Shown: positions 6,383 through 14,038 of the stretch, piece after piece
How the letters are laid out: the number at the start of each line of letters is the position of its first letter
Position numbering within the stretch: position 1 is the first letter of the stretch
DNA from: Spirochaeta sp.
GTDB taxonomy: Bacteria; Spirochaetota; Spirochaetia; DSM-27196; SLAA01
Assembly: GCA_020201015.1 (NCBI GenBank)
Contig: JAIVHN010000036.1
Coordinates: 1 to 18,534 of the forward strand
Reading direction: 5' to 3'
DNA: 18,534 bases
Program-made: the position numbers and the translations under genes
The notes under the pieces: generated by a model
Database searches by the model: none
What the model saw: the letters and a program-made list of their open reading frames with translations, nothing else
Told to the model about the DNA's origin: nothing

Positions 6383-9184
6383 GTGAGAAGGCTTAGTTTT
6401 ATCGTAGCTGCTAGTTATGCCGCAATACTATTCCTTGGGGCGTTTGGCGGTCTCCAGTCTGCACGGGCATACAACCCTCCAGCGGGCGCTGAAGAGTTGC
6501 CTTCGGCGTTTTCTCCTTCTTTCATGGGAGGTGACTCAAAGATTACCTCGTTTCGCGCCATTCACAACTATTCGGTGAATCCGGCCCTCTCGGGATATGC
6601 CGACCGGCCGATTCTTGGAGCTGGCTACATCGCCCTGCCCGGGGAGTGGGGAGTAGGGCATCTTGGTAGTCTGGGGCTGACAGTGCCAACCACTATAGGC
6701 AATTTCTCCGGTTTGGTGCATGGCGGATGGACACCAGATACCGATCTCAACTGGGGTCGATTCGGGCGGGCTCGCTTAGTTTTTGCTCGTGACCTACTGC
6801 CAAACTTGTTGGTGGGTGTTGCCACCAACTACATGGCCGGCGATGCGCCGGACGGTAGGTTTCATGTTGGTTTTGGCGGTGACTTTGGTATGCTGCACCG
6901 TTTAGGTGATCTCGGACCCTTAGGTGATGTTCGTTGGGGAGCGGTTTTCCGCGGACTTGGCTTCCCATATCAACCACATCGGCGTGATGCCGATGGCGAC
7001 CAGCTTTCACCCCTGCCAGCACCATTTACACCTGCTGCTGGTATTTCATTTAATGTATATGAAAATGAGAGCATCTCGCTGCGGCTCTCCAACGATATAA
7101 GCGCGCCAAGCTTCCAGAACTTCCGCTGGGAATTTGGAGCCGACCTTGGAATTAACGACTACCTACATGTGACAACTGGTTTTACGTTTGATGCCTGGCA
7201 AATTGGCCGTGGCGACTCAGATGAGCAACGCAGTTTCATACCGAGCATCGGGGTAAACCTTAATCTTACCCGCATGCGTGACCCGGACGAGAGTGCGGAC
7301 GTTTTTGAGGACGGGCTAAAGTTTCAGGCTTCCGTCACTCCGCTTGTGGGTGGTGTCTGGGCTACCGGTGTAGGGGTAGAGTACCCGTTTGGTAGTCGGG
7401 ATCTTAGTCCTCCTGAGATAATTCTTGGCGAGCTTGAGCACTCCTACATCTCGCCCAACGACTCCGGCGTGCAAGACTATCTCATTTTACCACTGGATAT
7501 TCGTGACGAGGGCTTCGTGCGCGGATACCGGGTAATTATCCGCAATGAAGACGGCGAGCCGGTACAGGAAATAATAAATGTAGATGAACGTCCGGAGCTG
7601 GCTGGCGTTGGTGATGTGTTCCGTGAGTTGGTGGCCGAGCGGCGTGATATTCCGGTACCGGATCAAATTCGCTGGGCGGGCCGAACAGCCGATGGAGGGC
7701 CTGCACCTGACGGCGAGTATACCTATGAGGTAGAGGCGTGGGACGACCAAGATAACCGAACTGTTAGTTCGCGTCGGAGCTTTGTTATTGATACCGAGTC
7801 TCCTGACCTCAATGTTGGGGGTCCGAGCGGTACCGATCTAATCTTCAATCCGGCGGCACCCGAGGGGGCAAAGCCGGTGCTTCCAATAACGCAAAGCGGT
7901 ACTGCCGAGGTTTCAATTCGCGCAGAGTTCCGTGATATTGACGGCAACGTTGTACGTAGTATGAACTGGGACGGCCGTGAGCCGGATGACTTTGCCTGGG
8001 AAGGGCGTAACGACGCCGGGAATTTGGCGGTCGACGGAGTGTATTCGTACAGCATTGTGAGTACCGACCGCGCGGGTAATCGCAGTCAAGAATCAATTTC
8101 AAATATTATTGTTAGCACGCTTGATACCTCGGTGTTTATTACTGCAAGTGAGTACGCCTTCTCACCTAATGGTGACGGTCAGCTGGATATGATTGAGCTG
8201 CGACCGCTCCTCCCCATAGTGGAGGGACTTGTGGAGTGGGAGATTTACATAACAGATACACGAGATGAGGTGCTAAGAACCTGGAGCGGTGCAGGAGAGA
8301 GTGATCCTGAGGACATTGTGTGGGACGGAAGCGACACCGCGGGCAATGTACGTGACGGTAGTTACCGGGCTCACCTGTGGGCGTTATACGAAAATGGGAA
8401 TGAGCCGGAGGCACGGACAGCGAGTTTTCTACTGGATGCTTCCGCGCCTGAGCTCACCGTAGACCTGGATCCTACGCCCTTTTCTCCAGATGGCGACGGG
8501 GTGGAGGATGAGATCTTTATCAAGATCGATGTAGACAACCTCACCTCTATTGAGGATTGGCAGCTGGAAATCATAGACCCGCGGGGCGACAGCTTCCGTG
8601 TTTTCTCTGGCACTTCAGAGCCGCCTGCCACGCTGATCTGGGACGGCATCTCGGATCAAGGCCTGTTGGTTCAGTCGGCCGAGGACTACCCCTTTGAGCT
8701 GCGGGTCACCGACGAGGTTGGAAATACGGCAGTAGTGGAGGGCAGTATCCCGGTTGATATTCTGGTCGTCAGGGATGGCGATCGGCTGAAAATCATGATT
8801 CAGAACATCACCTTTGCTCCGAACGTGCCGCAGTTGGCGACCGGCGATGCACCTGGCGCGTCTCGAAATCCGGTGGTTCTGGACCGCATTGCCGAAATCC
8901 TGAACCGCTACGAAAATACAGATGTCCTCATTGAGGGCCATGCGGTGAGAATACACTGGGACGACGAGGAGCGTGGCCGCCTTGAGGAGGAAGAGGAACT
9001 CCAGCCGCTGTCTCTTGCACGTGCAGAGACGGTGCGTAATGAGTTGGTTGCGCGTGGGGTACGTGCGGAACGCCTATCCGTGGCTGGGCGTGGCGGAACC
9101 GAGCCCATTGTTCCTCACAGCGACCTGGACAACAGATGGCAGAACCGACGAGTTGAGTTCATTTTGCTTGATAGACGTAGGTAA
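6383..9184 (+). CDS. Large outer-envelope protein: barrel-like region, Ig-like repeats and OmpA domain
   Basis: A 933-residue exported protein. GTG start at 6383 with GGGAGG 4-5 bases upstream; signal peptide 1-29, likely cut after SARA. Residues 30-335 are Gly- and aromatic-rich with alternating hydrophobic strands (GLVHGGWTPDTDLNWG, VGFGGDFGML), suggesting an outer-membrane beta-barrel-like region. Residues about 350-795 contain around four Ig-like units of the FlgD/CHU_C kind. Calcium-loop-like motifs SPNGDG (594-599) and SPDGDG (701-706) open two of them, a degenerate SPNDSG (357-362) opens another, and the units carry IxWxG and DGxYxY motifs. Residues about 803-933 are an OmpA-like peptidoglycan-binding domain ending NRRVEFILLD, with an acidic EEEEE insertion at 868-872. 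It probably links outer membrane and cell wall. The barrel is inferred from composition; the Ig and OmpA assignments rest on motifs. Confidence 0.85.
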   Translation: MRRLSFIVAASYAAILFLGAFGGLQSARAYNPPAGAEELPSAFSPSFMGGDSKITSFRAIHNYSVNPALSGYADRPILGAGYIALPGEWGVGHLGSLGLTVPTTIGNFSGLVHGGWTPDTDLNWGRFGRARLVFARDLLPNLLVGVATNYMAGDAPDGRFHVGFGGDFGMLHRLGDLGPLGDVRWGAVFRGLGFPYQPHRRDADGDQLSPLPAPFTPAAGISFNVYENESISLRLSNDISAPSFQNFRWEFGADLGINDYLHVTTGFTFDAWQIGRGDSDEQRSFIPSIGVNLNLTRMRDPDESADVFEDGLKFQASVTPLVGGVWATGVGVEYPFGSRDLSPPEIILGELEHSYISPNDSGVQDYLILPLDIRDEGFVRGYRVIIRNEDGEPVQEIINVDERPELAGVGDVFRELVAERRDIPVPDQIRWAGRTADGGPAPDGEYTYEVEAWDDQDNRTVSSRRSFVIDTESPDLNVGGPSGTDLIFNPAAPEGAKPVLPITQSGTAEVSIRAEFRDIDGNVVRSMNWDGREPDDFAWEGRNDAGNLAVDGVYSYSIVSTDRAGNRSQESISNIIVSTLDTSVFITASEYAFSPNGDGQLDMIELRPLLPIVEGLVEWEIYITDTRDEVLRTWSGAGESDPEDIVWDGSDTAGNVRDGSYRAHLWALYENGNEPEARTASFLLDASAPELTVDLDPTPFSPDGDGVEDEIFIKIDVDNLTSIEDWQLEIIDPRGDSFRVFSGTSEPPATLIWDGISDQGLLVQSAEDYPFELRVTDEVGNTAVVEGSIPVDILVVRDGDRLKIMIQNITFAPNVPQLATGDAPGASRNPVVLDRIAEILNRYENTDVLIEGHAVRIHWDDEERGRLEEEEELQPLSLARAETVRNELVARGVRAERLSVAGRGGTEPIVPHSDLDNRWQNRRVEFILLDRRR

Positions 9185-9199
9185 CACCGAAGGGTGTTA
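9182..9199 (+). terminator. Possible terminator hairpin after the large OmpA gene
   Basis: TAACACC (9182-9188) pairs perfectly with GGTGTTA (9193-9199) around the tetraloop GAAG; the stem includes the stop codon. A clean T-run is missing: the T-rich stretch (CTTTATTT) begins about a dozen bases later. A weak terminator or a transcript-end stabiliser. Confidence 0.35.
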
Positions 9200-9230
9200 T
9201 ACATCACATACTTTATTTAGGGGTTTTATT

Positions 9231-9359
9231 GTGGGGGGGGCCGTTCTTGATGAGCTGATCGACTATACCGAGAAGCAGTTCAGTCTCGAGGAAAGCACCC
9301 TCCCCAAGCACGAATTCCCTGAATCTGCCGCACACCATGCCGAGCACCAAGAACTCTGG
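9231..9359 (+). pseudogene. Bacteriohemerythrin remnant
   Basis: Read in frame from GTG at 9231, this stretch gives VLDELIDYTEKQFSLEE, then LPKHEFPES and HHAEHQELW. It matches the second and third helices of bacteriohemerythrin, whose pattern is L..LI.YT..HF..EE...., .YPE, H...H. The HxxxH pair and the Glu of F..EE are kept, but the first histidine of the HFxxEE iron-ligand motif is Gln here. The N-terminal helix with its His ligand and everything after HQELW are absent, and no ribosome site or full-length frame exists. The frame runs on as unrelated sequence until it enters the convergent TIGR03545 gene. A run of eight G (9233-9240) sits at its left edge. I read it as a decayed O2/iron-binding hemerythrin gene. 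Confidence 0.65.
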
Positions 9360-9393
9360 CTAATAGTGCCTATCTGCGCGAGCGAGGTGAGTT

Positions 9394-10617
9394 CTAAAAG
9401 GGGCTGCGGGGCAGGGCGTCTTTAGCTCTGCGCTCAGCCTCTTCGCGAGCGGCTTCTTGGGCCTCACGGCGTTGTTGTTCGGCTGCCGCTTCGGTCTCAC
9501 GGCGACGGCGCTCGGCGTCGGCCTCAATACGGGCCTGCTCCTCGGCGGCTCGTTGTTCGGCTTCTGCGCGTGCGGCAGCCGCCTCGGCTTGAGCACGCTG
9601 CTCGGCCTGGCGACGGGCCTGGTCAAGTTCCGCCCGATAGGCAGAAAGTTGGTCCTCAACTCGCGCGCGCTGTTGCTCGGCTTGTTGCCTGTACCGCATG
9701 ACTTCCTCGTTGTATTCAGCAATTTCGTTCTGCAGCGAGCCAAACTGATCCAAGTAGGGCCCAAAAGCAACCAGTTCCGTTTCAATACGCGTCTCAAGCT
9801 CGCTGCGGATTTGCTGTTCGTACTCTCTTAGGCGTTCCTCGGCGAGGTCTCTTGCGCGGTCCCGTAAGAGCGCTTCCAAATCACTACGTACGCTGAGTGA
9901 AGGGGCATGGTCGGGGTGGAAAGCAAACTCCGCCTGTAGTTGCGCGGCCCCGGCCTCCTGCAGCACATCAACCAGAAGCTGGCCAAGGGCGCCCGCGCTG
10001 GCTGTAGGGTGCACATCTATGTCTTGGAGGCCAAGACTCAGTGACCCCCGGGTCCAGTTGTCGCTGTCTACTCTCAGATCAAGCGCCCAGGAAGATAGGG
10101 CTGTAAGACTTTCTACGCCCATTGCGGCAGGCAAATTTGGTGTGGTGTAGGGGTATCCGTTCAACTCAAGCTCAAGTGCGGCAGGCGTGTCGGCGTCGCT
10201 CCTGAGGTCCAGTTCCGTGCCTAGTGCCAACCGGCGATTCTCACGCAATCTCGAAAAGGAAAGGGTAGTAGGTTCATCCGTAAGATTTGGATTGCTTGAT
10301 ACCGTCTGGAGAACGCCTTCGTAGCGTTCCTCACCGTCTGAGCCTAAGTCACGAACACCGGAGAGTTCGGCCGCCATAAGGAGAAAGCGGGGAAACTCAG
10401 CTGTCGGATAGGTGACTATGCGTCCGCTGCGGCGAGAACCGGCTGCAGCGGAGCGTGAAGTGGCCAACGCCTGCAGCCGTTTAAGTTGTGAGCGGCCGTC
10501 CTCAACGCGTACTCGAAGCTCCAAGAGCTGTTCGACAAGCTCCGGCCCAAGCAAAGCAACCGCAAGTCCGGCACCGGCCTCGGAGGGCGAGGGCAAGAGA
10601 GACAAAAGATACGTCAT
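9394..10617 (-). CDS. TIGR03545 family protein, C-terminal part
   Basis: A 407-residue frame that continues the TIGR03545 protein begun in the frame at 10614-11561. The first 40 residues (LPSPSEAGAGLAVALLGPELVE) and SRRSGRIVTYP, FPRFLLMAAELSG correspond, from memory of the family, to the middle of TIGR03545 proteins, which are normally one chain. Residues about 95-260 look beta-rich (LRLRENRRLALGTELDLRSD-type segments), reminiscent of AsmA-like envelope proteins. Residues about 268-402 are a long Ala/Glu/Arg-rich coiled coil. Its ATG (10617-10615) overlaps the TGA of the preceding frame as ATGA, so it might be translated by coupling; a frameshift in one ancestral gene is equally consistent. 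Function of the family is unknown. Confidence 0.75.
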   Translation of the reverse strand: MTYLLSLLPSPSEAGAGLAVALLGPELVEQLLELRVRVEDGRSQLKRLQALATSRSAAAGSRRSGRIVTYPTAEFPRFLLMAAELSGVRDLGSDGEERYEGVLQTVSSNPNLTDEPTTLSFSRLRENRRLALGTELDLRSDADTPAALELELNGYPYTTPNLPAAMGVESLTALSSWALDLRVDSDNWTRGSLSLGLQDIDVHPTASAGALGQLLVDVLQEAGAAQLQAEFAFHPDHAPSLSVRSDLEALLRDRARDLAEERLREYEQQIRSELETRIETELVAFGPYLDQFGSLQNEIAEYNEEVMRYRQQAEQQRARVEDQLSAYRAELDQARRQAEQRAQAEAAAARAEAEQRAAEEQARIEADAERRRRETEAAAEQQRREAQEAAREEAERRAKDALPRSPF

Positions 10618-11561
10618 ATCTGCATCATTTGCTCCACACCTGTGATTACTTCGTTGTAGGTTTCACGCGCTTGAGCAACAGTGTTCAACTCTTCCGGACG
10701 CATCTCACTGAGTGACTCAGAAAGCGCCTGCAGCTCACGCATGGTCCGCTCATACTCTTCAACCCGGCCTTCCCAGTACCGTATGCGCTCCTCAAACTCA
10801 GCCACCCCGGCTTCTATCGCCGCGACAGTCTCAAGTGATTCAAACTGTTTTTCGACAAATTGGGTGACATCAATATCAGTTAGTCCCAGTGAGTCTAAGC
10901 TTGGTAGCTCCGGCAGGAGATTTGCAGCGCCACCAGCGGCAGTATCCGTCACGGGGCTTCTACGGTCCAGCGGGAGCTCGGCTGAGGTGCTTCGTTCGGT
11001 TCCGAACTGTATCTCCGAAATTTTAAACTCTTCAACCACCAGCCGCCGCCTTAGGAGCTCTCGTAATGAGATGTCCAACCGGGAGGGGCCAAGTTCAAAA
11101 AGGTTCTGCATCGGCTTTCGTTGGTCCCCTACACGCATGAGATCAAACTCTACTGCGGGGCCAAGCAGTTTTACCTGAAGGCCTATGACCTCGGAGCGAG
11201 CCTGAAAGACCTCTTCCAAACCACGCTCGAGCGCTGCCTGAACAAGCCAATCTCGGAAAACAAAGTTAAACACGAGCACCGCTGCGACAACAAGAATTAG
11301 CAGAGAGATCTTAACCGGGTGAAAAAAACCCCGAGCAGCGCGCACACTTTTTGCGAGTTTGCGTAGCCTCTTAGTCTCCTCCTGACTTAGATCTGCCCGT
11401 AACTGAATTGTGCCCTGCGATTCTCCCGGCTCGTAAAGGCCCTGAATAAAGCCTTGTTCGGATGGTAAGTACACACGGCGCAACACGCGACGCTGCAGTT
11501 GTTCTTGCGTGCGAATTGTGCGAAAGATAGCCGGAACCTTAGGTTTAATTGTTTGTGCCAT
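10614..11561 (-). CDS. TIGR03545 family protein, N-terminal part with membrane anchor
   Basis: A 315-residue protein. ATG at 11561 has GGAG about 7 bases upstream. A charged cytoplasmic region (1-80) is followed by one membrane segment at about 83-102 (ISLLILVVAAVLVFNFVF). Then come LLGPAVEFDLMRVGD and PMQNLFELG, typical of the TIGR03545 family as I recall it, then a segment with IQFGTERSTSAELP. Residues about 248-312 are coiled coil. The frame stops after EQMMQI, and the family sequence appears to continue in the +1 frame from the overlapping ATG at 10617. The gene lies 18 bases downstream of the TIGR03546 gene, the usual partner of this family; the two are surely co-transcribed. Role unknown; the topology suggests an inner-membrane anchored protein reaching into the periplasm. 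Confidence 0.8.
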   Translation of the reverse strand: MAQTIKPKVPAIFRTIRTQEQLQRRVLRRVYLPSEQGFIQGLYEPGESQGTIQLRADLSQEETKRLRKLAKSVRAARGFFHPVKISLLILVVAAVLVFNFVFRDWLVQAALERGLEEVFQARSEVIGLQVKLLGPAVEFDLMRVGDQRKPMQNLFELGPSRLDISLRELLRRRLVVEEFKISEIQFGTERSTSAELPLDRRSPVTDTAAGGAANLLPELPSLDSLGLTDIDVTQFVEKQFESLETVAAIEAGVAEFEERIRYWEGRVEEYERTMRELQALSESLSEMRPEELNTVAQARETYNEVITGVEQMMQI

Positions 11562-11579
11562 GATACATCTCCGGCTTTT

Positions 11580-12119
11580 TTAGCGAAACCGAGCGCCGAC
11601 GCTGTGGAGCCGCCGCACTGTGTTGGTAATTTTTCCGACTATGGGAAGTTTCGTAAACGCTTTTACTGCCGGATGGTGGGCAATGCGTTCATGCAGATGT
11701 TTGCGATATGCAGTTACCAAAATGCGGCTAAGGGTGTACATTACCGGCCAAGCCAAGATGCCAAGCACCAGGCCACCCGCTATGAGGGTATCGTTGTAGC
11801 CGGTCAGCGGAATGAGAGCGGTGTTGTACCATGCTGCAAATACCGGGTAGAGAGCTTCGTGAGTCAGAACGACATACCCAATCTGGTCGATATAGGGGTC
11901 AAGTGCCGTAACAGCTAAGGAGAACAGCGGAATAAGCAGCAACTCAATGCCAAGGTTAAGCTTCAGAAAGAAGGTCAGTGCAAGTAAGCCAAACCATACC
12001 GCGTTTCCGCCGGGCATGAGACCAAGAACGAAGGCGAAGGCTACGGCTGCTGCGATCTCGCCCGGTTTTCTGTTTGCGGCCAGCGCGGCAACGGCTCGGC
12101 CGAGACCAAGAACGATCAT
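11580..12119 (-). CDS. TIGR03546 family membrane protein
   Basis: A 179-residue integral membrane protein. I chose the ATG at 12119 because GAGGTGA lies 2 bases before it (core GAGG 5 bases away); the GTG at 12125 is possible but falls inside that site. It opens MIVLGLGRAVAALAANRKPGEIAAAVAFAFVLG, followed by the MPGGN motif and several hydrophobic helices to about residue 140, then a basic tail ending HSVGARFR. TIGR03546 proteins are uncharacterised and usually encoded next to TIGR03545, exactly as here. The start resembles DUF2062-type membrane proteins. Probably an inner-membrane partner of the TIGR03545 protein; function not known. Confidence 0.8.
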   Translation of the reverse strand: MIVLGLGRAVAALAANRKPGEIAAAVAFAFVLGLMPGGNAVWFGLLALTFFLKLNLGIELLLIPLFSLAVTALDPYIDQIGYVVLTHEALYPVFAAWYNTALIPLTGYNDTLIAGGLVLGILAWPVMYTLSRILVTAYRKHLHERIAHHPAVKAFTKLPIVGKITNTVRRLHSVGARFR

Positions 12120-12191
12120 CTTCACCTCTCTGTGTTGAATCTATTTGGATGGTGCAACAAACTGTAGACCGGGTCAAGCGTTTTTGACGCC

Positions 12192-12206
12192 GTAACGTGT
12201 TACACT
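12192..12206 (+). promoter_or_regulatory. Possible extended -10 promoter of ridA within a palindrome
   Basis: TGTTACACT (12198-12206) fits an extended -10 (TGn followed by TACACT, 4 of 6 matches). It overlaps the near-palindrome GTAACGTGTTAC (12192-12203; arms GTAAC/GTTAC), which could be an operator. No good -35 is found at normal spacing; TTGACG at 12184 is too close. Predicted start lies about 25 bases before the ridA ATG. Confidence 0.25.
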
Positions 12207-12238
12207 TCCATTGATAAAGCATAAAAGGAGCACATCTT

Positions 12239-12622
12239 ATGAAACGAGAAATCATTCACACCGATGCAGCGCCAGCCGCAGTGGGGCCTTACTCGCAGGC
12301 TATTCGACTTGGCTCAATGGTCTACAGCTCCGGTCAAATTCCCTTGGATCCCGAGTCCGGGCAGATCGTTGCCGGGGGAATTAAGGAACAAGCCGAGCGC
12401 GCACTAAAGAACTTGAGCGAGGTGTTGCAGGCTTCCGGCTCGTCCATGGAGCAGGTTGTTAAGGTTACCTGTTTTATCACGGACATGAGCATGTTCGGTG
12501 CAATGAATGCCGTCTACGCAGAGTTCTTTGGCGCTAACCCGCCAGCAAGGTCGTGCATAGGTGTTGCCTCGCTACCTAAGGGCGCCTTGGTCGAGTTTGA
12601 AGCAGTAGCGGCAAGTGAGTAG
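12239..12622 (+). CDS. ridA: RidA family reactive intermediate deaminase
   Basis: A 127-residue, full-length RidA (YjgF/YER057c/UK114 family). These cytosolic trimers hydrolyse reactive enamine/imine intermediates such as 2-aminoacrylate formed by PLP enzymes, releasing ammonia. Visible signatures: GPYSQAI at 16-22, SSGQIPLDP at 30-38, and the active-site arginine R104 in PPARSCIGVASLPKGALVEFEA with E119/E121 nearby. ATG at 12239 has AAGGAG about 8 bases upstream. It is a single gene, pointing at the end of the CBS-ACT gene with only 18 bases between the two stops and no visible terminator, so the transcripts probably overlap. Its presence beside amino acid transport genes fits a role in amino acid catabolism. 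Confidence 0.93.
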   Translation: MKREIIHTDAAPAAVGPYSQAIRLGSMVYSSGQIPLDPESGQIVAGGIKEQAERALKNLSEVLQASGSSMEQVVKVTCFITDMSMFGAMNAVYAEFFGANPPARSCIGVASLPKGALVEFEAVAASE

Positions 12623-12640
12623 GCTAACCGCTAGTAACAC

Positions 12641-13285
12641 TTAAGCCTCACGAATATCAAGTACCTCTATTATACTTTTTTCTACCGCCTTAATGAAGGC
12701 GTCTTTTGAAAGTCCGGATACCTTAATGATACATACCGCATTGTTGAAAGCGTTGCCGGGAAAGGTTCCGAACGAGATAATATCGCCACCTGCATCTGCA
12801 ATTACCTGACTGAGTTCCGCAATCTCTCCCGGCTTCTCCGGGATGCGCAGGGTAGCCCGAATGCCCTTGGTCCGAACGCCGAACAGATCCACAAATAGGC
12901 GGAACACATCTGACTCGGTAATAATGCCGCACAGATCGCCGTTCTCGTCGAGCACCGGAAGTCCACCGACATCGTTGTCGCGCATCATGCGTGCTGCATC
13001 CTCAACTAGGTCTGTAGCATGTATAGTTTGCGGAGCCTTGCTCATGACCGACTTGACCTTCAGCTTAGATAGTAAATTGGTCATTTCATATACATTAAGT
13101 GATGAAGCTGGTGAAGGTGAGGCGTACAGCAGATCTTTCTCCGACACAATCCCAACGAGCTTACCGTGGTCAAGCACCGGGAGACGCGAAACTTTTTCGC
13201 GACGCATAGTATCCTGTGCATCGGTAACCGGAGTGTCAGGCTGAACCGTGAAAGGATTGGCCGTCATAATTTGTGAGACGATCAT
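12641..13285 (-). CDS. CBS-CBS-ACT domain protein (AcuB-like)
   Basis: A 214-residue soluble protein with two CBS domains (about 7-60 and 78-135) and a C-terminal ACT domain (about 142-212, starting IRATLRIPEKPGEIAELSQVIADAGG). CBS pairs typically bind adenosine nucleotides and ACT domains bind amino acids. CBS signatures are SRLPVLDHGKLVGIVSEKDL and GGLPVLDENGDLCGIITESDV. The layout matches proteins annotated AcuB, but nothing here points to acetoin use. ATG at 13285 has AAGGAG 8 bases upstream. It is the last gene of the liv operon, 45 bases after livF, so it may sense branched-chain amino acids or energy state and modulate the transporter or its metabolism; that is inference. Confidence 0.85.
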   Translation of the reverse strand: MIVSQIMTANPFTVQPDTPVTDAQDTMRREKVSRLPVLDHGKLVGIVSEKDLLYASPSPASSLNVYEMTNLLSKLKVKSVMSKAPQTIHATDLVEDAARMMRDNDVGGLPVLDENGDLCGIITESDVFRLFVDLFGVRTKGIRATLRIPEKPGEIAELSQVIADAGGDIISFGTFPGNAFNNAVCIIKVSGLSKDAFIKAVEKSIIEVLDIREA

Positions 13286-13330
13286 TATGCTATCTCCTTA
13301 GTAAGTATTGGGGCTTTCCTTCGCTATGAA

Positions 13331-14038
13331 TTATACACCGAGGTACGCGTTTTTGACTTCCTCGTTTTTCATAAGATTTTCTCCGGTATCGCTTAGGGTT
13401 ACTGATCCGTTCTCCATAACATAGCCTCGGTGGGCAATCTTTAGCGCGAGATAGGCATTCTGCTCCACCAAGAATATTGTCGTTCTATTCTCTTGGTTAA
13501 TCTGGGTGATGATATCGAAAATCTGCTGCACTATGAGGGGCGCCAGGCCCAAAGAGGGCTCATCAAGCAGGAGTAGTCGTGGCCTGCCCATAATGGCGCG
13601 TGAAATGGCCAGCATTTGCTGTTCTCCCCCCGAGAGTGTACCGCCAGCCTGATGCCGGCGCTGTGCAAGAATTGGGAATAGCTCAAAAACCATGTCAAGA
13701 TCTTTATGAATGGCCGCCTTGTCTTTGCGCAGGAATGCCCCAAGGTCCAAGTTTTCACGGACGGTGAGATTAGGGAAGATGCGCCGACCCTCAGGCACCT
13801 GTGAGATTCCAAGACCGACAATTTGATCTGGCTCAAGCGAACTTATCTCTTGGCCTTCGAAATAAATTTTTCCGGTGCGTGCCGGTACGATCCCGGAGAT
13901 CGACATGAGGGTTGTACTCTTTCCGGCACCATTTGCACCAATGAGTGTAATTATTTCACCCTCAGATACCTCGATGCACACGTTCTTGAGAGCTTGAATC
14001 TTGCCATAAAAGGTGTTGATGTTGTCGAGCTTAAGCAC
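13331..14038 (-). CDS. livF: Branched-chain amino acid ABC transporter ATP-binding protein LivF
   Basis: A 235-residue ABC ATPase, one of two that power the Liv importer on the inner face of the membrane. Walker A GANGAGKS at 34-41, signature LSGGE at 135-139, Walker B RLLLLDE at 154-160, followed by PSLGLAP, which is typical of LivF, and the H-loop region FLVEQN. Length is normal. GTG start at 14038 lies inside the end of livG (8-base overlap), with AGGAGAGG about 6 bases upstream inside livG, so translation of the two is likely coupled. Confidence 0.93.
   Translation of the reverse strand: MLKLDNINTFYGKIQALKNVCIEVSEGEIITLIGANGAGKSTTLMSISGIVPARTGKIYFEGQEISSLEPDQIVGLGISQVPEGRRIFPNLTVRENLDLGAFLRKDKAAIHKDLDMVFELFPILAQRRHQAGGTLSGGEQQMLAISRAIMGRPRLLLLDEPSLGLAPLIVQQIFDIITQINQENRTTIFLVEQNAYLALKIAHRGYVMENGSVTLSDTGENLMKNEEVKNAYLGV

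Noticed and set aside
8973..9425. 150-residue frame overlapping the end of the large OmpA gene
   Set aside because: Not a whole gene: the first part is out-of-frame OmpA sequence. Only 9231-9359 is meaningful, as a hemerythrin remnant.
9360..9831. Frames on both strands opposite or beside the coiled-coil end of TIGR03545
   Set aside because: Repetitive Ala/Glu/Arg codons keep several frames open by composition; no independent motif.
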